Source of the DNA: Bathynomus jamesi
Taxonomy: Eukaryota > Arthropoda > Malacostraca > Isopoda > Cirolanidae
Direction of reading: 5' to 3'
Length of the DNA stretch: 64,000 nt
Assembly: GCA_023014485.1 (NCBI GenBank)
Contig: JAJOZX010003313.1
Span: forward strand, 254,501-318,500
The notes under the pieces were generated by a model. That model saw nothing but the letters and a program-made list of their open reading frames with translations, made no database searches and had not been told where the DNA came from. Below are positions 11,763-22,285 of this stretch, piece after piece (the first letter of the stretch is position 1; each line of letters begins with the position of its first letter). A program made the translations under genes and the position numbers.

Positions 11763-12305
11763 AATAACCGTATATAGCATACAACTAGAAATCTCCAAGA
11801 ATAAAATGAAACAAAAACAGTACAATTTCAATATTTAATTTTAACTTGCTTCGAGTTACATTTTATTTGGGGGATTTTTACGCAGACAGATGGTTTAACA
11901 AACCAACCGAATATAAGAGAGTTCACGTAGGGTGGATTAGTATTCTCATAAACTTCTGACGCCCCCACAGAACTACACTTAATATCATCATTAATACTCA
12001 TATGGTGTAAAGCATGGTGGTAAAATGTGTCTTGCGCAGCCATTAGTTTTAGCAAATGCGCGAGTTCGGTAGGATCCTTTCATTTCCTACACGGAATTTA
12101 TTACTCCTACTTTCTTGCTTGGATACTTATACAAGGTCAAACTTGCTATAAGGGCTAATAAAACCTCAGTGAATTTATTATCGTCTTTTTTAGGTATTCT
12201 CGGAAAATGTGTGACAATTATTTGCACCATGAAGCGAACGCGAAGTTAAAATATTAATTAAAATACCAAATACTTATTCTCCATAAACAGAGCATCACCC
12301 AAAGG

Positions 12306-13165
12306 GAATTTGACTCGAGTTCAAAATATCCAAAGGAGCGGTTCAAAGAACTCTGCCGCGGGTGTAGGAAAAGGGCATACTCGTAACAGGCAAGGTCGAT
12401 CTAGAATAACTGCTACGAGGAAGGGTCGCATTATTCAAAGACTCTCCTTCGCAAATCGCTTTAAGACAGTTCCAATAATGAGTTTAACCGATTAGTACGA
12501 ACGTGGAATTCTTGAATCATGTCCGGTGTGAAATTGGGCTGCAAAGTTCATGACACGAAGCCGTATATTGTGGTTATGTTAACAAGAAAGAGAAGTTTGG
12601 GTTTACGAAGAAACATCAAAAGTGACTTAATGAGTGGAAGAATGTTTGTTCCATCAAGGATGGGACAAAACAAACTTTCGAAAATGAAAGTTGTGAGAAA
12701 ACATAACCATGAAAAGTTTCATTTTAAGTCTATAAGTAAGACTGCGAAACGTGATGGTACTTCCGTTATGGTTTGAGGGTTGTTTCATTTCAACTGGAGT
12801 GGGTGATCTTAAGATCGATGAAAAATGTGAATAACGCATTTTGGATTAGCATCCACGGTTGAGTGCATGGAGTTCGTTTGATTGGCGGAGGAAGTCATCA
12901 TCTAGCAAACGTAATTACGCAATATTCAACAAGGCTTACTTGGAGAGGCAAGAGCAGATTTGGAGGGTCCAAGTGCTTTACTTTCTAGCCTAAACCTCGT
13001 TGAGCATTTGTAGAAACAACTAAAAAACTGAACCTAACAACCTATACGGCCCTTGCGTATTGTCCATTCGGAATGGCAAATAATTCCTCCAGAAAAGCTA
13101 CAAAGGGATTCGATATCTTCGAGATATGAAGCCATTATCCGTGCTTCAATAGGTCACACTAAATA
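12306..13165 (+). pseudogene. Tc1-like transposase pseudogene
   Basis: Fragments in changing frames follow Tc1 transposase order. An N-terminal DNA-binding part with GRSRITATRKGRIIQRL appears near 12390-12440. RKRSLGLRRNIKSDLM follows near 12565-12630, then RDGTSVMV (with TGA in place of the W of VWGCF) near 12750-12775. The signature LNLVEHL then stop then KQLKN (family LNPIEHLWKQLK) lies near 12990-13030. The terminal part reads WQIIPPEKLQ near 13074-13105 and stops at 13165. Several stops and frameshifts make it dead. I could not identify terminal inverted repeats. Confidence 0.7.
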
Positions 13166-13335
13166 GTAAATACTTGCCTGTCTTTGTAATTTATTTGTTA
13201 TGTATGGTCTTCTATAATCTAAGTTACGTATTGAACAAGAAATGCAGTGAAGTTTTTTTTTACCTTTTGCTCCTAACTGTGTTGGCATTCAGACGTATGA
13301 AATATATATATATATATATATATATATGAATAGAA

Positions 13336-13555
13336 ACGACAATATTAAGGAACGTTTCTGCATACGCGGAAGAGAAATAACGAATAAATGAAAAATGAGG
13401 CGAACCGCCCGGGAATCGAACCCAAGGCCTTCCAATTGCCGGTTGGATGCGCTACCATTACACCACGGACCTCAATCATTCACAAATCGAAATTCTCCTA
13501 CATAGGGCAGAAACCAATGCCCTGAGAGGGCACCCTCGCAAATCGTGAATATGTG
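13336..13555 (-). mobile_element. tRNA-derived SINE, type B
   Basis: Minus-strand tRNA-like head with A box TGGTGTAATGGTAGCGC and B box GGTTCGATTCCC, then the tail TCGCCTCATTTTTCATTTAT, TCTTCCGCG and CAGAAACGTTCCTTAATATT. The segment 13475-13545 extends 5' of the head (TCTCCTACATAGGGCAG) and also recurs, inverted, near 13695-13755. Confidence 0.7.
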
Positions 13556-13929
13556 CATTTAACTGCAATGACCACGCAGTATATAAATGAATAGAAACGA
13601 CATAATATTAAGGAACGTTTCTGCACACGCGGAAGAGAAATAACGAATAAATGAAAAATGAGGCGAACCGCCCGGGAATCGAACCCAAGGGTGCCCTCTC
13701 AGGGCATTGGTTTCTGCCCTATGTAGGAGAATTTCGATTTGTGAATGATTGAGGTCCGTGGTGTAATGGTAGCGCATCCAACCAGCAATTGGAAGGCCTT
13801 GGGTTCGATTCCCGGGCGGTTCGCCTCATTTTTCATTTATTCGTTATTTCTCTTCCGCGTGTGCAGAAACGTTCCTTAATATTATGTCGTTTCTATTCAT
13901 TTATATACTGCGTGGTCATTGCAGTTAAA

Positions 13930-13936
<7 letters not shown>
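13556..13936. mobile_element. SINE B inverted pair (imperfect palindrome)
   Basis: About 130 bp at 13560-13690 is the reverse complement of about 13798-13927, and the centre (13690-13798) is the reverse complement of 13420-13545. So a minus-strand partial copy abuts a full plus-strand copy (head at about 13752-13830). This palindrome produces the mirrored reading frames at 13559-13777 and 13789-14097, which are not genes. Confidence 0.7.

Positions 13937-13995
<59 letters not shown>
13932..13995. repeat. (TA)n microsatellite
   Basis: Uninterrupted TA run directly after SINE B. Confidence 0.95.
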
Positions 13996-13996
<1 letters not shown>

Positions 13997-14070
13997 CAAT
14001 CAACCCTCAAAACAATCGTAATCAAAGCTGTGTTGGCATTCAGACGTATGAAATAATATATATATATATA

Positions 14071-14994
14071 CAGGGTGGGCGGAAAGTAGCTCCCTAATTT
14101 GGATTGGTAAAAAAATACGTATATTATCCATTTATTTCAGAAGAAATAATATGAAAAGGTAGGCATACATGGTAGGTTTTCTCTAAAATTCAATGTGGGC
14201 TCCAACTCTTTCCACCAGCTTCTGGAGCCGCCCAGGAATGGCGTCCACTGACTTTAGCAGGAACTCCGGCGGGATGGAGGACATGACTTCCCGAATTCGG
14301 TCCTCCAGTTCTTCCAATGTCCTCGGTTTGGTGCGGTAGACTTCTTCCTTTACCCACCCCCAAAGAAAGAAGTCGCACGGTTACCGCTGAAAAATGGCAG
14401 AATCGGTTCAGTGTAACGGTGTGGTGTGGTATGACCTCAGATCAGGTTGTGGGCCCGTTCCTTCTGCGCAACACCATGAATGCTGAGCGGTACCTTGCTA
14501 TGTTGTGAAACGAGGTCTGGCCGGTTGTCAGCACATGGGAGAACATCGACGATCTGATATTTATGCAAGATGGTGCCCCTCCGCACTTCGCTCTTGTTGT
14601 CCGTGAGTGGCTGGATGCCCATTTCCCTGGGCGTTGGATGGGTCGTCGTGGTCCACATCAATGGCCAGCCAGGAGCCCCGACTTGACACCGTGCGACTTC
14701 TTTCTTTGGGGGTGGGTAAAGGAAGAAGTCTACCGCACCAAACCGAGGACATTGGAAGAACTGGAGGACCGAATTCGGGAAGTCATGTCCTCCATCCCGC
14801 CGGAGTTCCTGCTAAAGTCAGTGGACGCCATTCCTGGGCGGCTCCAGAAGCTGGTGGAAAGAGTTGGAGCCCACATTGAATTTTAGAGAAAACCTACCAT
14901 GTATGCCTACCTTTTCATATTATTTCTTCTGAAATAAATGGATAATATACGTATCTTTTACCAATCCAAAATAGGGAGCTACTTTCCGCCCACC

Positions 14995-14997
<3 letters not shown>
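14071..14997. mobile_element. Foldback mariner with 310-bp inverted ends
   Basis: The ends CAGGGTGGGCGGAAAGTAGC (14071) and its inverted copy (to 14997) are flanked by TA. The inverted arms are about 310 bp each (14071-14380 and 14688-14997), far longer than mariner terminal repeats. The right arm is the natural 3' end, encoding the transposase C-terminus; the left arm is an inverted duplicate of it, replacing the 5' end and N-terminal coding part. The element lies in the TA tract of a duplicated locus. Confidence 0.8.
14387..14886 (+). pseudogene. Mariner (DD41D) transposase, C-terminal half
   Basis: One frame from about 14387 reads FSVTVWCGM...VVGPFLLRNTMNAERYLAML, then a stop at 14506-14508, then continues through FMQDGAPPHFALVVREW to WPARSPDLTPCDFFLWGW and ends GAHIEF at 14886. 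The second catalytic D (QDGAPPH) and the third D (TPCDFF) have 41 residues between them, the rosa-type DD41D spacing. The N-terminal DNA-binding domain and first catalytic D are absent. Non-functional on its own. Confidence 0.8.
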
Positions 14998-15032
<35 letters not shown>

Positions 15033-15584
15033 TATATATTAACAATCAACCCTCAAAACAATCGTAATCAAAGCTTAAGCGAAATCGAGAAGAAAAGTTT
15101 CATGTTTTACGTGGAATATCATTCTGCCCATACATCCATTTCAAGGTATGAGCGGCTCGCAGCAGTACTGCCCAATAAACAAGGAGTCAGTTCACTGACA
15201 AGACCTCCGTACTTAGTTAGTTTAGCACCACTACAAGTAACTATGCTCTGTATTACGAGAGTTTAAAGAATGTCCAAAATCCGCATCCATTATCTCGCGT
15301 AAGTTTCGTCAGTTTGTTTTGCAGACACTTATAGTTATTATTAGTCCAGGTGCATAACTCTTCAGGAGCAAAGATGCACCATTGGCTCGCGTTTCCTCCC
15401 CAAGGCAACACAATTATCCAGTTTTTAATCGCAGGCACATTTATATCACCTCAGGCTCGTTCCACACAAAGTGAACGAAAAACCACAAGTATTTGAAATC
15501 TCAAGCTTCCGTTTTATAAAGGCCTCAATGTTTAAATCGTTGTAATTTTAATATTTGCATACTGTCAGATTTCTTAAGGTTTTA

Positions 15585-16008
15585 CAGGGTGTCCACATTG
15601 TCTCGTCACACCAGTAAAATACTAACTGATTTTCGTTTTTCTTTCAGATCCATTTGAAATGCGTGATAGCAGCAACTATACGATTGAACAACGCATATTG
15701 GCTAGTACTTAGGTCCATGAGCGATCGTGTAATGACAAAACTATTCAAAATATTCGTGCAGACTTCCAGGATCGATTCAGTGGTGCAGCTCCTTTTTGGA
15801 GGAGCTGCACCAATGAATCAGTCCTGGAAGTCTGCACGAATATTTTCAATGGTTTTGCCATTGCGTGGTCGCTCATGGACCCAGGTACTAGCCAATATGC
15901 GTTGTTCAATGGTATAGTTGCTGCTATCACGCATTTGAAATGGGTCTGAAAGAAAAATGAAAATCAGTTAGTATTTTACTGGGGTGACATGACATTGTGG
16001 ACACCCTG
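15585..16008. mobile_element. Foldback mariner, both arms from the 5' end
   Basis: CAGGGTGTCCACATTGTCTC at 15585 has its inverted copy ending at 16008, with TA on both sides. The whole 424 bp is a near palindrome with ~205-bp arms meeting at GCAGCTCC-TTTTT-GGAGCTGC near 15785-15806. Each arm encodes the N-terminus of a transposase: on the minus strand the right arm starts MRDSSNYTIEQRIL near 15933 and continues STWVHERPRNGKTIENIRAD. No catalytic domain remains. The frames listed antisense to this are shadows. Confidence 0.75.
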
Positions 16009-16797
16009 TACAACTCTGGTCACAAAAACTATCAAAACTGAAAGGGTATAATTTTAGAGGCATTTGTTTTAATGAACCAAAAAAGTTCATTTAAACTGAA
16101 AATAAAATAATTTCAGAAATAAATTACTTAAAAATGATCTTAATGCTAACATTCATTGGCGTCTATTTTCCTTTTTTATCAAATAAAACCAAATTAGAAA
16201 CAAATTGCAATGGTCATTACAATGAAGGGCTCCAACTGTAAGTTTCGTAAAAGGTACTTAGTTCAACACCATTCCCTTATTTAGGAGGGGGGGGGGTTTA
16301 GGAGGGGGGGGGGGGGGGTACTAAAAGTTTTACAAGAATAAATGAAAATTGATCAAATCGATATAATAAAAAAATGTTTGTACGATAAACTAGTCTCGTC
16401 GCGGATAATAAATTAAGAAAAAAAAAATTACAATCCAAATTTTAGAACCTCATCCCCCTCCTACCCCGATCGATTTCATTTTTTTTTAAACTCAGTTAGT
16501 GTAAATTTTACAATCAACCAGAAATGGTGACATTAAAGGGCGTTCCTTGAACTTTTGAACCCTTCAATTTAAAAATTTTAACTATGCTATTACGTTTTGA
16601 TACAATCAAACTTCTATCATCAGTCTTCGCAAAACTCTATAATTATCTTTTTATATTGAGACTGAATGAAAACAGGCAATTGTTCAAAGTCGACTTTTTA
16701 GTGAAACATCAAAAGGGACCCATGAAACTCCTACAATCCCAACTCCAGTTCCGAGACTATTTTCTCAGGCACCGAGTAAATTGCAAGTGCAAGTTTC

Positions 16798-16798
<1 letters not shown>
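16009..16798. other. Intergenic, AT-rich, with poly-G
   Basis: No gene seen. G-runs at about 16287-16318 (GGAGGGGGGGGGG-type, two blocks) may form quadruplexes. Confidence 0.5.
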
Positions 16799-16879
<81 letters not shown>

Positions 16880-16880
16880 T
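16799..16880. repeat. (TA)n-(GA)n compound microsatellite
   Basis: About 64 bases of TA followed by GA repeats. Confidence 0.95.
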
Positions 16881-17278
16881 ATATGCTTGCGGAAAGTGGG
16901 TATAAGTGAGATGAAAAATGTGATAATATCTATATTTTTTTTACAATTCGTACCTCGAAACAAAAATAAAAAATAAAAATTTAAAACAATTTTATTTTTT
17001 GGAAAAAAACTACATGTTAATCTTGATTAGGTGAAGCTACGTGAGGTAAGGGCAGTTTAGGTTAGGCTGCTTATTACCTCACTACTGCACAGTATTTAGC
17101 TACTTACAAAAAAAAAAAAAAAACACATTTCCAGCTCTCAATTGCGTCCGGGCCACTTATTACATACTTCTCGGTTCAATGGCATTAAAGTTTTTGGTTA
17201 GGCTAGTTTTTAATATATGGAATTAAAAAATAAACTGTGACTCGCTTATGAACAGATAGATGCATGCACGTGATGCAC

Positions 17279-17315
<37 letters not shown>

Positions 17316-17761
17316 TCATATATAACCCGATTTTTCTGAAGTATAGACAATAAAGAACAAGTTTAAAAAAAAAAAAATTAAGAACCAAGATTTCTTTTAG
17401 ACCAATTCTTCGTCAACTGAAGTGAAAAAAGAAAATTATAAATGAATCCAAACATTGTTCACCAAAGAGTAAAACAATAAAAACGTAATACATTTAATAT
17501 TTTGACGATAGGTAAAAACGAATACGTTCGATACGTTTTTACTAAAATCCTCACGCAAAAATGTTGAACTTTTACGATGATAAAAATAATAAATCAAGAT
17601 AAGAAAACAGGTGTTTAATATGCCAACCTGTAGCGTTAAAAGTGTTATAATAATGTGCACAGCTAGACATGTATTAGTACAAATTATAAATAAATATTAT
17701 TTATATAAAAATGTAATTTTACACACACACACACACACAATTTATTTATATATTTATATAT

Positions 17762-17809
<48 letters not shown>

Positions 17810-18108
17810 TAAAATTTCTTGATATTCCTTTGTGAACATAAGACGAAATTAGCTCCGGCGAACCAAGACTAAAGAAAACGGCCCATACGTACCCTCCTCT
17901 ACCCATCCCCCAAGTTGTCTGCAGTTATTATTCCCCCCAAAACCCCTACCTTCTACTCTCCCCCCCCCCAACTACAATGTGCCTGAAAAGACCTTGATTC
18001 TCCCCCCAAAACCGTGTCTTAATACTTCCTCATTCGTTGCAAAGGAATGCAGCAAACTTGTCTCACTCACTACACACAACTTACCATGATAAAAACACAC
18101 ACACACAC

Positions 18109-18148
<40 letters not shown>

Positions 18149-18615
18149 AAAGTAGTACAAATAAATAGGAATAAAAACTGAATATTTGTGATAAAATCTT
18201 CGCCTCATTTGCAGTGCCATTAAATTTGCTCAGTTGCCATATAAAATCACACTCGATTCTTTAACGACCACATTTCAAAGCAATCAAACATTTCTTTTAC
18301 GCGCTTCAATGTTTCCCCTCTTACACAATATATATATATATATATCGCCGAGATATGTACCACACTAGGTACGAATCAGCGGTAAATTAAAGAAAAAAAA
18401 ATTATAAAAAAAAATATTATATATATATATATATTATATATATTATGCTGTGTTAAAAGTTATATAGTTATTTTATTTTCCTGTTACTGATGTATAGAAC
18501 TAATTGTACTTTTTTGGTTTTCGTGTTTATTGGACGTTTTATGGAATGAATGTTATGTCAATAAAGAAAAGACCCCTACATTATCCCTCAGACACCTCAG
18601 GCATTTCAATTGTTT

Positions 18616-18669
<54 letters not shown>

Positions 18670-18928
18670 TAAATGACTGGAGACGGTGCAAAAATACTCA
18701 GGAAGACTCGGCAAGACTGAAACCCATGTAAAAAAAAAAAGAAAAAAAAATTTGATCATCATAACTTTAAAAACAAAAACCAATCCGAACGAGTTCTAAA
18801 ACTATAACAATAAAACATGAAACACTAACAATACACCAAAATATAAAAGTAATTAAAGCGATATTATAGAACAAAAACAATCGGGACTGCAAACAAAAAA
18901 AACTGACCCCGAAATACAATTATATATA

Positions 18929-18973
<45 letters not shown>

Positions 18974-19566
18974 GTCTTTTAAAATACAAAAAGAAGAGGA
19001 TTATTAATATTTTAGCGTCCATCAGTTAGGGGGTAACTGCTCGTAACGACCTTTCATTATTGAGATACATAATCCAACGTTACGAGACTTCATCACAAAA
19101 TAATTTCCTTAAAATATCATGAATATTTCGGACCAGCGCTTCCCTCCCTCAAAAAAAACCTCCGCCACTCCATATAATTTAACATGACTAGCTACCTACT
19201 TTAAACCAATTAACTGAGCGTCTACCGTGATTACCATTAAAACTAGACCGAAAAACATTCCCTCAACAATACCCAACCAGGACCTGCGTGACATTGTTTT
19301 TTAAAATCCGCGAACCTCATTTCTCCATAAGTGAATAATTTGGGTCTCACGCATCACAGACACCAAATCTATTTAAATACAAATAATAAATGCGCATATT
19401 TAAATGAAAAGCCAATAAATAAATGACGAACCCTTTTAATAATCAGTCAACTTCAACATTAAAATAGTCTTGCCACCCTTTCGCTGCTACATTCAACATT
19501 ATTAGTTCAGGAATTTCCTCATGTGATTCACAAACAGTCTTCCAACGCATATCCTGGACTGTGCAC

Positions 19567-19570
<4 letters not shown>
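16881..19570. other. Intergenic with many microsatellites
   Basis: TG runs at about 17282-17313, 17764-17809 and 18618-18666; CA near 17720-17738 and 18094-18111; TA near 18112-18145, 18330-18345 and 18921-18970; a poly-A patch near 17106. No protein or RNA gene is supported; all frames here are repeat-driven or short. Confidence 0.6.

Positions 19571-19612
<42 letters not shown>
19571..19612. repeat. (TA)n microsatellite
   Basis: TA run abutting the 5' end of a type A SINE. Confidence 0.9.
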
Positions 19613-19912
19613 TGCCTCGGTGGTGTAGTGGTTAGCGTCGTTGACTGCGAATCCATCGGCCCCGGGTTCGAGACCCAGTGACGGCAGGCGGCGCACAGCA
19701 TAACCCAGCTGTTCATTCTTCCACATAATAAAGAAAGTGGTTGGTAGATAAATGGGTACCCTGGGTGGCCTAGTGGTTAAAACGCTGGGCTGTTGGGGCG
19801 TGGTTCAGATTCCACGTTAAACTGTAGGTCTAAGGTGGAGTAAAAAGCTTGACCTTCGTCAGAATGAACAATTCGGGCGGGAGCTAACCAAAGGTACCAA
19901 CCAAAGCAAAAT
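19613..19912 (+). mobile_element. Dimeric tRNA-derived SINE, type A (copy 3)
   Basis: First head: GGTGGTGTAGTGGTTAGCGT and B box GGTTCGAGACCC. Linker: CCCAGCTGTTCATTCTTCC. Second head: GGGTGGCCTAGTGGTTAAAA with B box GGTTCAGATTCC. Tail: AAACTGTAGGTCTAAGGTGG, AGCTTGACCTTCGTCAGAAT, then GGGCGGGAGC. Closely matches the copies at 41396 and 50362. Confidence 0.85.
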
Positions 19913-19945
19913 CTGACTACTGGAAAAATTATACGAAAGTCAGTA

Positions 19946-20002
19946 CGAAAGTAATGCCTCTTATCTTTCAGTTCGTAAATACAATAAGAGGCATTACTTT
20001 CG
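19946..20002. mobile_element. 57-bp mariner-type mini-MITE
   Basis: CGAAAGTAATGCCTCTTAT at the left and its inverted copy at the right enclose a loop of about 19 bases. TA flanks both sides. The element is little more than two terminal repeats, among the shortest structures that still look like a transposon insertion. Another GAAAGT word just upstream hints at a second end. Confidence 0.55.
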
Positions 20003-20279
20003 TACCACCCCTCTTATGTGTGTGTGTGTTTGTTTTCCTTGCAGAATCGAGACAATATTGAGGATACATACAGTCCATTGCGACACAAACGTGCGTATCA
20101 TGACATTAGCAGTGTCGCGGTACTTTGTCTTTTATCATGAAAAAAAGGGGGTATAATTATGGTTAGACTAGGTTAGGTTTGGTTAAATTTTTTAGGTTTT
20201 TTTAGATTGGGTAAACGTCGTGATACAGAAATAAAAATGTGAAAATATTTTAGTGTCGCAGTTTTGTAGGGTCACCAAA

Positions 20280-20281
<2 letters not shown>

Positions 20282-20312
<31 letters not shown>
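20282..20312. repeat. (TG)n microsatellite
   Basis: Uninterrupted TG run. Confidence 0.9.
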
Positions 20313-20314
<2 letters not shown>

Positions 20315-20453
20315 CAAAACTATTTCGGAAGGATTCGAACAGTACTTTCCGCTAATATCTTTTCTTCAATTTTGTCATACTACGTTTTCATTGTTGTTTT
20401 CTATAGTTCCTTCGGTAAAAGCTGAACATTTCTCGCCTATATATATATATATA

Positions 20454-20851
20454 TGATGTCCCGTAAGTCTGGAACCATACGGTAAAATAAGTAATTCATG
20501 TTTTTCCGTTTATGCAAGTGCCCATGATGTCTTTGAGTAAGGAAGAACGTATCCAGGTAATTCTGCTCGTAGGAAATCGGAGTCAAAAGGAGGGCGCTGA
20601 GGAATTTAACAGATTGCATTCGGACCGCGCGCCGATAACACACAGCTGTGTCGGCAAACTTATAGCAAAGTTCAGGGAAACGGGATCCATACGAGATAAA
20701 CCACGCGGTGGACCTCCGAGGACATCCACCGACGATGACACAGCCGCTACCATCCTCGCTCATTTCATAAAGTCCCCAAAAGTCTCTTCGGCGTTTTTAC
20801 TAATGTTTTTTATCATTTTGCCCTATGGTTCCAGACTTACGGGACACCCTG
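20454..20851 (+). mobile_element. Mariner deletion derivative
   Basis: Terminal repeats GTCCCGTAAGTCTGGAACCA at the left and the inverted copy at about 20823-20848 (GGTTCCAGACTTACGGGACA), with the right end running to CCCTG then TA. Total length of about 400 bp compares with about 1.2-1.3 kb for a full element. The catalytic part is deleted while the 5' coding part survives. Confidence 0.8.
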
Positions 20852-20859
20852 TATATTAA
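20512..20859 (+). CDS. Transposase DNA-binding domain only (mariner-like)
   Basis: An open frame of 115 codons starting MQVPMMSLSKEERIQVILLV; the in-frame Met at 20527 (MSLSKEERIQ) is the more family-like start. The first ~80 residues look like the N-terminal helix-turn-helix part of mariner-type transposases: VGNRSQKEGAEEFNRLH, then SCVGKLIAKFRETGSIRDKP and a basic GGPPRTST linker. After about residue 90 the frame crosses the deletion and runs into the right terminal repeat, so the last ~25 residues are not homologous. If expressed it could bind the family's ends without cutting. Expression is unknown. Confidence 0.55.
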   Translation: MQVPMMSLSKEERIQVILLVGNRSQKEGAEEFNRLHSDRAPITHSCVGKLIAKFRETGSIRDKPRGGPPRTSTDDDTAATILAHFIKSPKVSSAFLLMFFIILPYGSRLTGHPVY

Positions 20860-20935
20860 AATTATTCCACGAAAGTAACACGTGAATAATATTTATGATG
20901 GAAATAACCACGAAGGAAAAAAGAAACACAGAATG

Positions 20936-20975
20936 GTGCTCAAGCGCTTTCGTCTAATGACATCCTCAGGAACAC
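20936..20975 (-). ncRNA. Hammerhead-like ribozyme motif, copy 2
   Basis: Minus-strand twin of the motif at 21237-21276, with the same sequence: helix I GUGUUC/GAGCAC, core CUGAGGA, extra U, helix II GUC-AUUA-GAC, GAAA, then AGCGCU-U. Confidence 0.45.
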
Positions 20976-21236
20976 TGAAATAAATAAGTTCGGGACTATA
21001 TATAGGTCACGGAAAAAATAAATAGAAAAATAAAAATTGTAGGAGGAGCATACAAATTTATAAGGAAAAGCTTGATCCTGTTGCTTTGAATTCGTTCAGA
21101 ACGGATTTAGAGAAGAGGGGCAAAGTGCTAAAACTCTGTTAGCTTTTCCTTATAAATTTGTATGCTCCTCCTACAATTTTTATTTTTCTATTTTTTTTGT
21201 GACCTAGATATAGTCTCGAACTTGTTATTCATTTCA

Positions 21237-21276
21237 GTGTTCCTGAGGATGTCATTAGACGAAAGCGCTTGAGCAC
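21237..21276 (+). ncRNA. Hammerhead-like ribozyme motif, copy 3
   Basis: GUGUUC (21237-21242) precedes core CUGAGGA (21243-21249); one extra U; helix II GUC (21251-21253), loop AUUA, GAC (21258-21260); GAAA (21261-21264). AGCGCU (21264-21269) is self-complementary and could form helix III only between two molecules, as in dimeric hammerheads. H17 is U (21270), and GAGCAC (21271-21276) pairs with GUGUUC over 6 bp including one G-U. Helices I and II differ in sequence from copy 1 yet remain paired. Confidence 0.45.
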
Positions 21277-21369
21277 CATTCTGCTTCCTTTTTCTTTCAT
21301 GGTTATTTTCATCATCATCATTATATATATATATATATAATATATATATAATATTTTCCAGTGAATATT

Positions 21370-21572
21370 TAGTTTGCTTAACCTCCGCCGTAACGGAAAA
21401 GGTCATGTGACGAAAGAGACCCAGAGTTTCACGTGGGATCCGAACCACGAGTCGCAACATCATCTGAACTCGGAGAACTGTTACCCATCTAACTACTGAA
21501 CAGACTCAACGTCGCTTAACCCCGCTGACCTACCGGGAAGCGGTGTTGCGACGTGGCCAGGGCGTAACCGTT
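21370..21572 (-). mobile_element. 5S rRNA-derived SINE (best-preserved copy)
   Basis: On the minus strand the head reads GGCCACGTCGCAACACCGCT, then CAGCGGGGTTAAGCGACGTT and TAGTTAGATGGGTAAC, collinear with 5S rRNA: the ..ACCGGTT.. segment, the GTTAAGC A-box region and the GGATGGGTGACC C-box region. The family tail follows: TTCAGATGATGTTGCGACTC, GTGGTTCGGATCCCACGTGA, CTTTCGTCACATGACC. The collinearity over about 80 bp makes the 5S origin the strongest reading. Confidence 0.8.
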
Positions 21573-21703
21573 TTCGGTGAATAATCTTAAGAGAGATACT
21601 AGGCGTGACAAGCTATTTATTTACAAATTAAGACTTTCCATTTTATTAAAACTTTCAATTTGAATGTTTCCATTCCACGACTGTCATGTCGCTTTCTCTT
21701 AGG

Positions 21704-21762
<59 letters not shown>

Positions 21763-22285
21763 TTATCGTCCATGTATATAAATATGTCTCGTTAATTTTT
21801 CCCTGCTGATGATTCTCATTAATTTTTGCCGCTGATGTATTTCTGTATCGTATTTTGTTTCAAAAGTTTCGTTTATAATTGACGTTACCCCCTAAGCCTC
21901 TTCCTTGCTGTTGTTTTTACTCGTTCCTATACCTAAGAAATTGGAATTTATCAGCGCAGAATTTCGTATTGTTCTATCATGGTTAGCCAAGTGCTGATGC
22001 CATTTTGCGATATTTACGCGTTAACCGTCTTCATTTTAAGAATAGCATTTTAGGTTTTTTGCAAATAACAATGATAAGTAGACTAGCTCCTTTCGGTCGC
22101 TCCTCTAGAGGGGAGGGCGCTTCGCCCATCTACGGGATCGATCTGTCATTAATGTTATATTGGGTTAAAAACTACCTAATGTGGAGTCTCCTAAATCTCT
22201 CTTCGAAATTATTATGTTGGAAGCGAAAATCGTGTATATTTCTGCTTTGCTATCTTTAATCGTATGCTTATAAAAAAAAAAAGGG
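21573..22285. other. Intergenic with (AAT)n
   Basis: An (AAT)n run spans about 21707-21762. The rest has no recognisable gene; the 84-codon frame at 22005 is unsupported. Confidence 0.5.

Larger units (their letters stand above)
13277..15078. repeat. Tandem duplication with a different insertion in each copy
   Basis: GTGTTGGCATTCAGACGTAT appears at about 13279 and again at 14030, each followed by a (TA)n tract. AACAATCAACCCTCAAAACA appears at about 13996 and again at 15041. The pre-insertion unit was therefore short flank, (TA)n, short flank, present twice in tandem. Copy 1 (13277-14027) received SINE B sequences; copy 2 (14024-15078) received the foldback mariner at 14071-14997. Confidence 0.65.
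20896..21316. mobile_element. Penelope-like terminal repeats, inverted pair
   Basis: Arms of roughly 180 bp (about 20900-21090 and 21135-21310) are inverted copies. Shared words include AACACTGAAATAAATAA, CAAATTTATAAGGAAAAGC and AGGAGGAGCATAC. They enclose about 50 bp of unrelated sequence. Each arm contains CCTGAGGATGTCATTAGACG and AAAGCGCTTGAGCACCATTC, the same kind of block as at 11287. The right arm ends TTTCATGGTTATTTTCATCA then (TA)n. I infer Penelope-like terminal repeats from layout and hammerhead-like cores; no reverse transcriptase or GIY-YIG domain is present. Confidence 0.5.

Noticed and set aside
15654..15930. Two mirrored 61-87 codon frames on opposite strands
   Set aside because: They are antisense shadows of the duplicated transposase N-terminus in a foldback element.
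21370..21572. Possible true 5S rRNA gene
   Set aside because: The sequence diverges from 5S in both terminal parts and continues into a repeated SINE tail; no terminator-like T run follows the 5S-like part.
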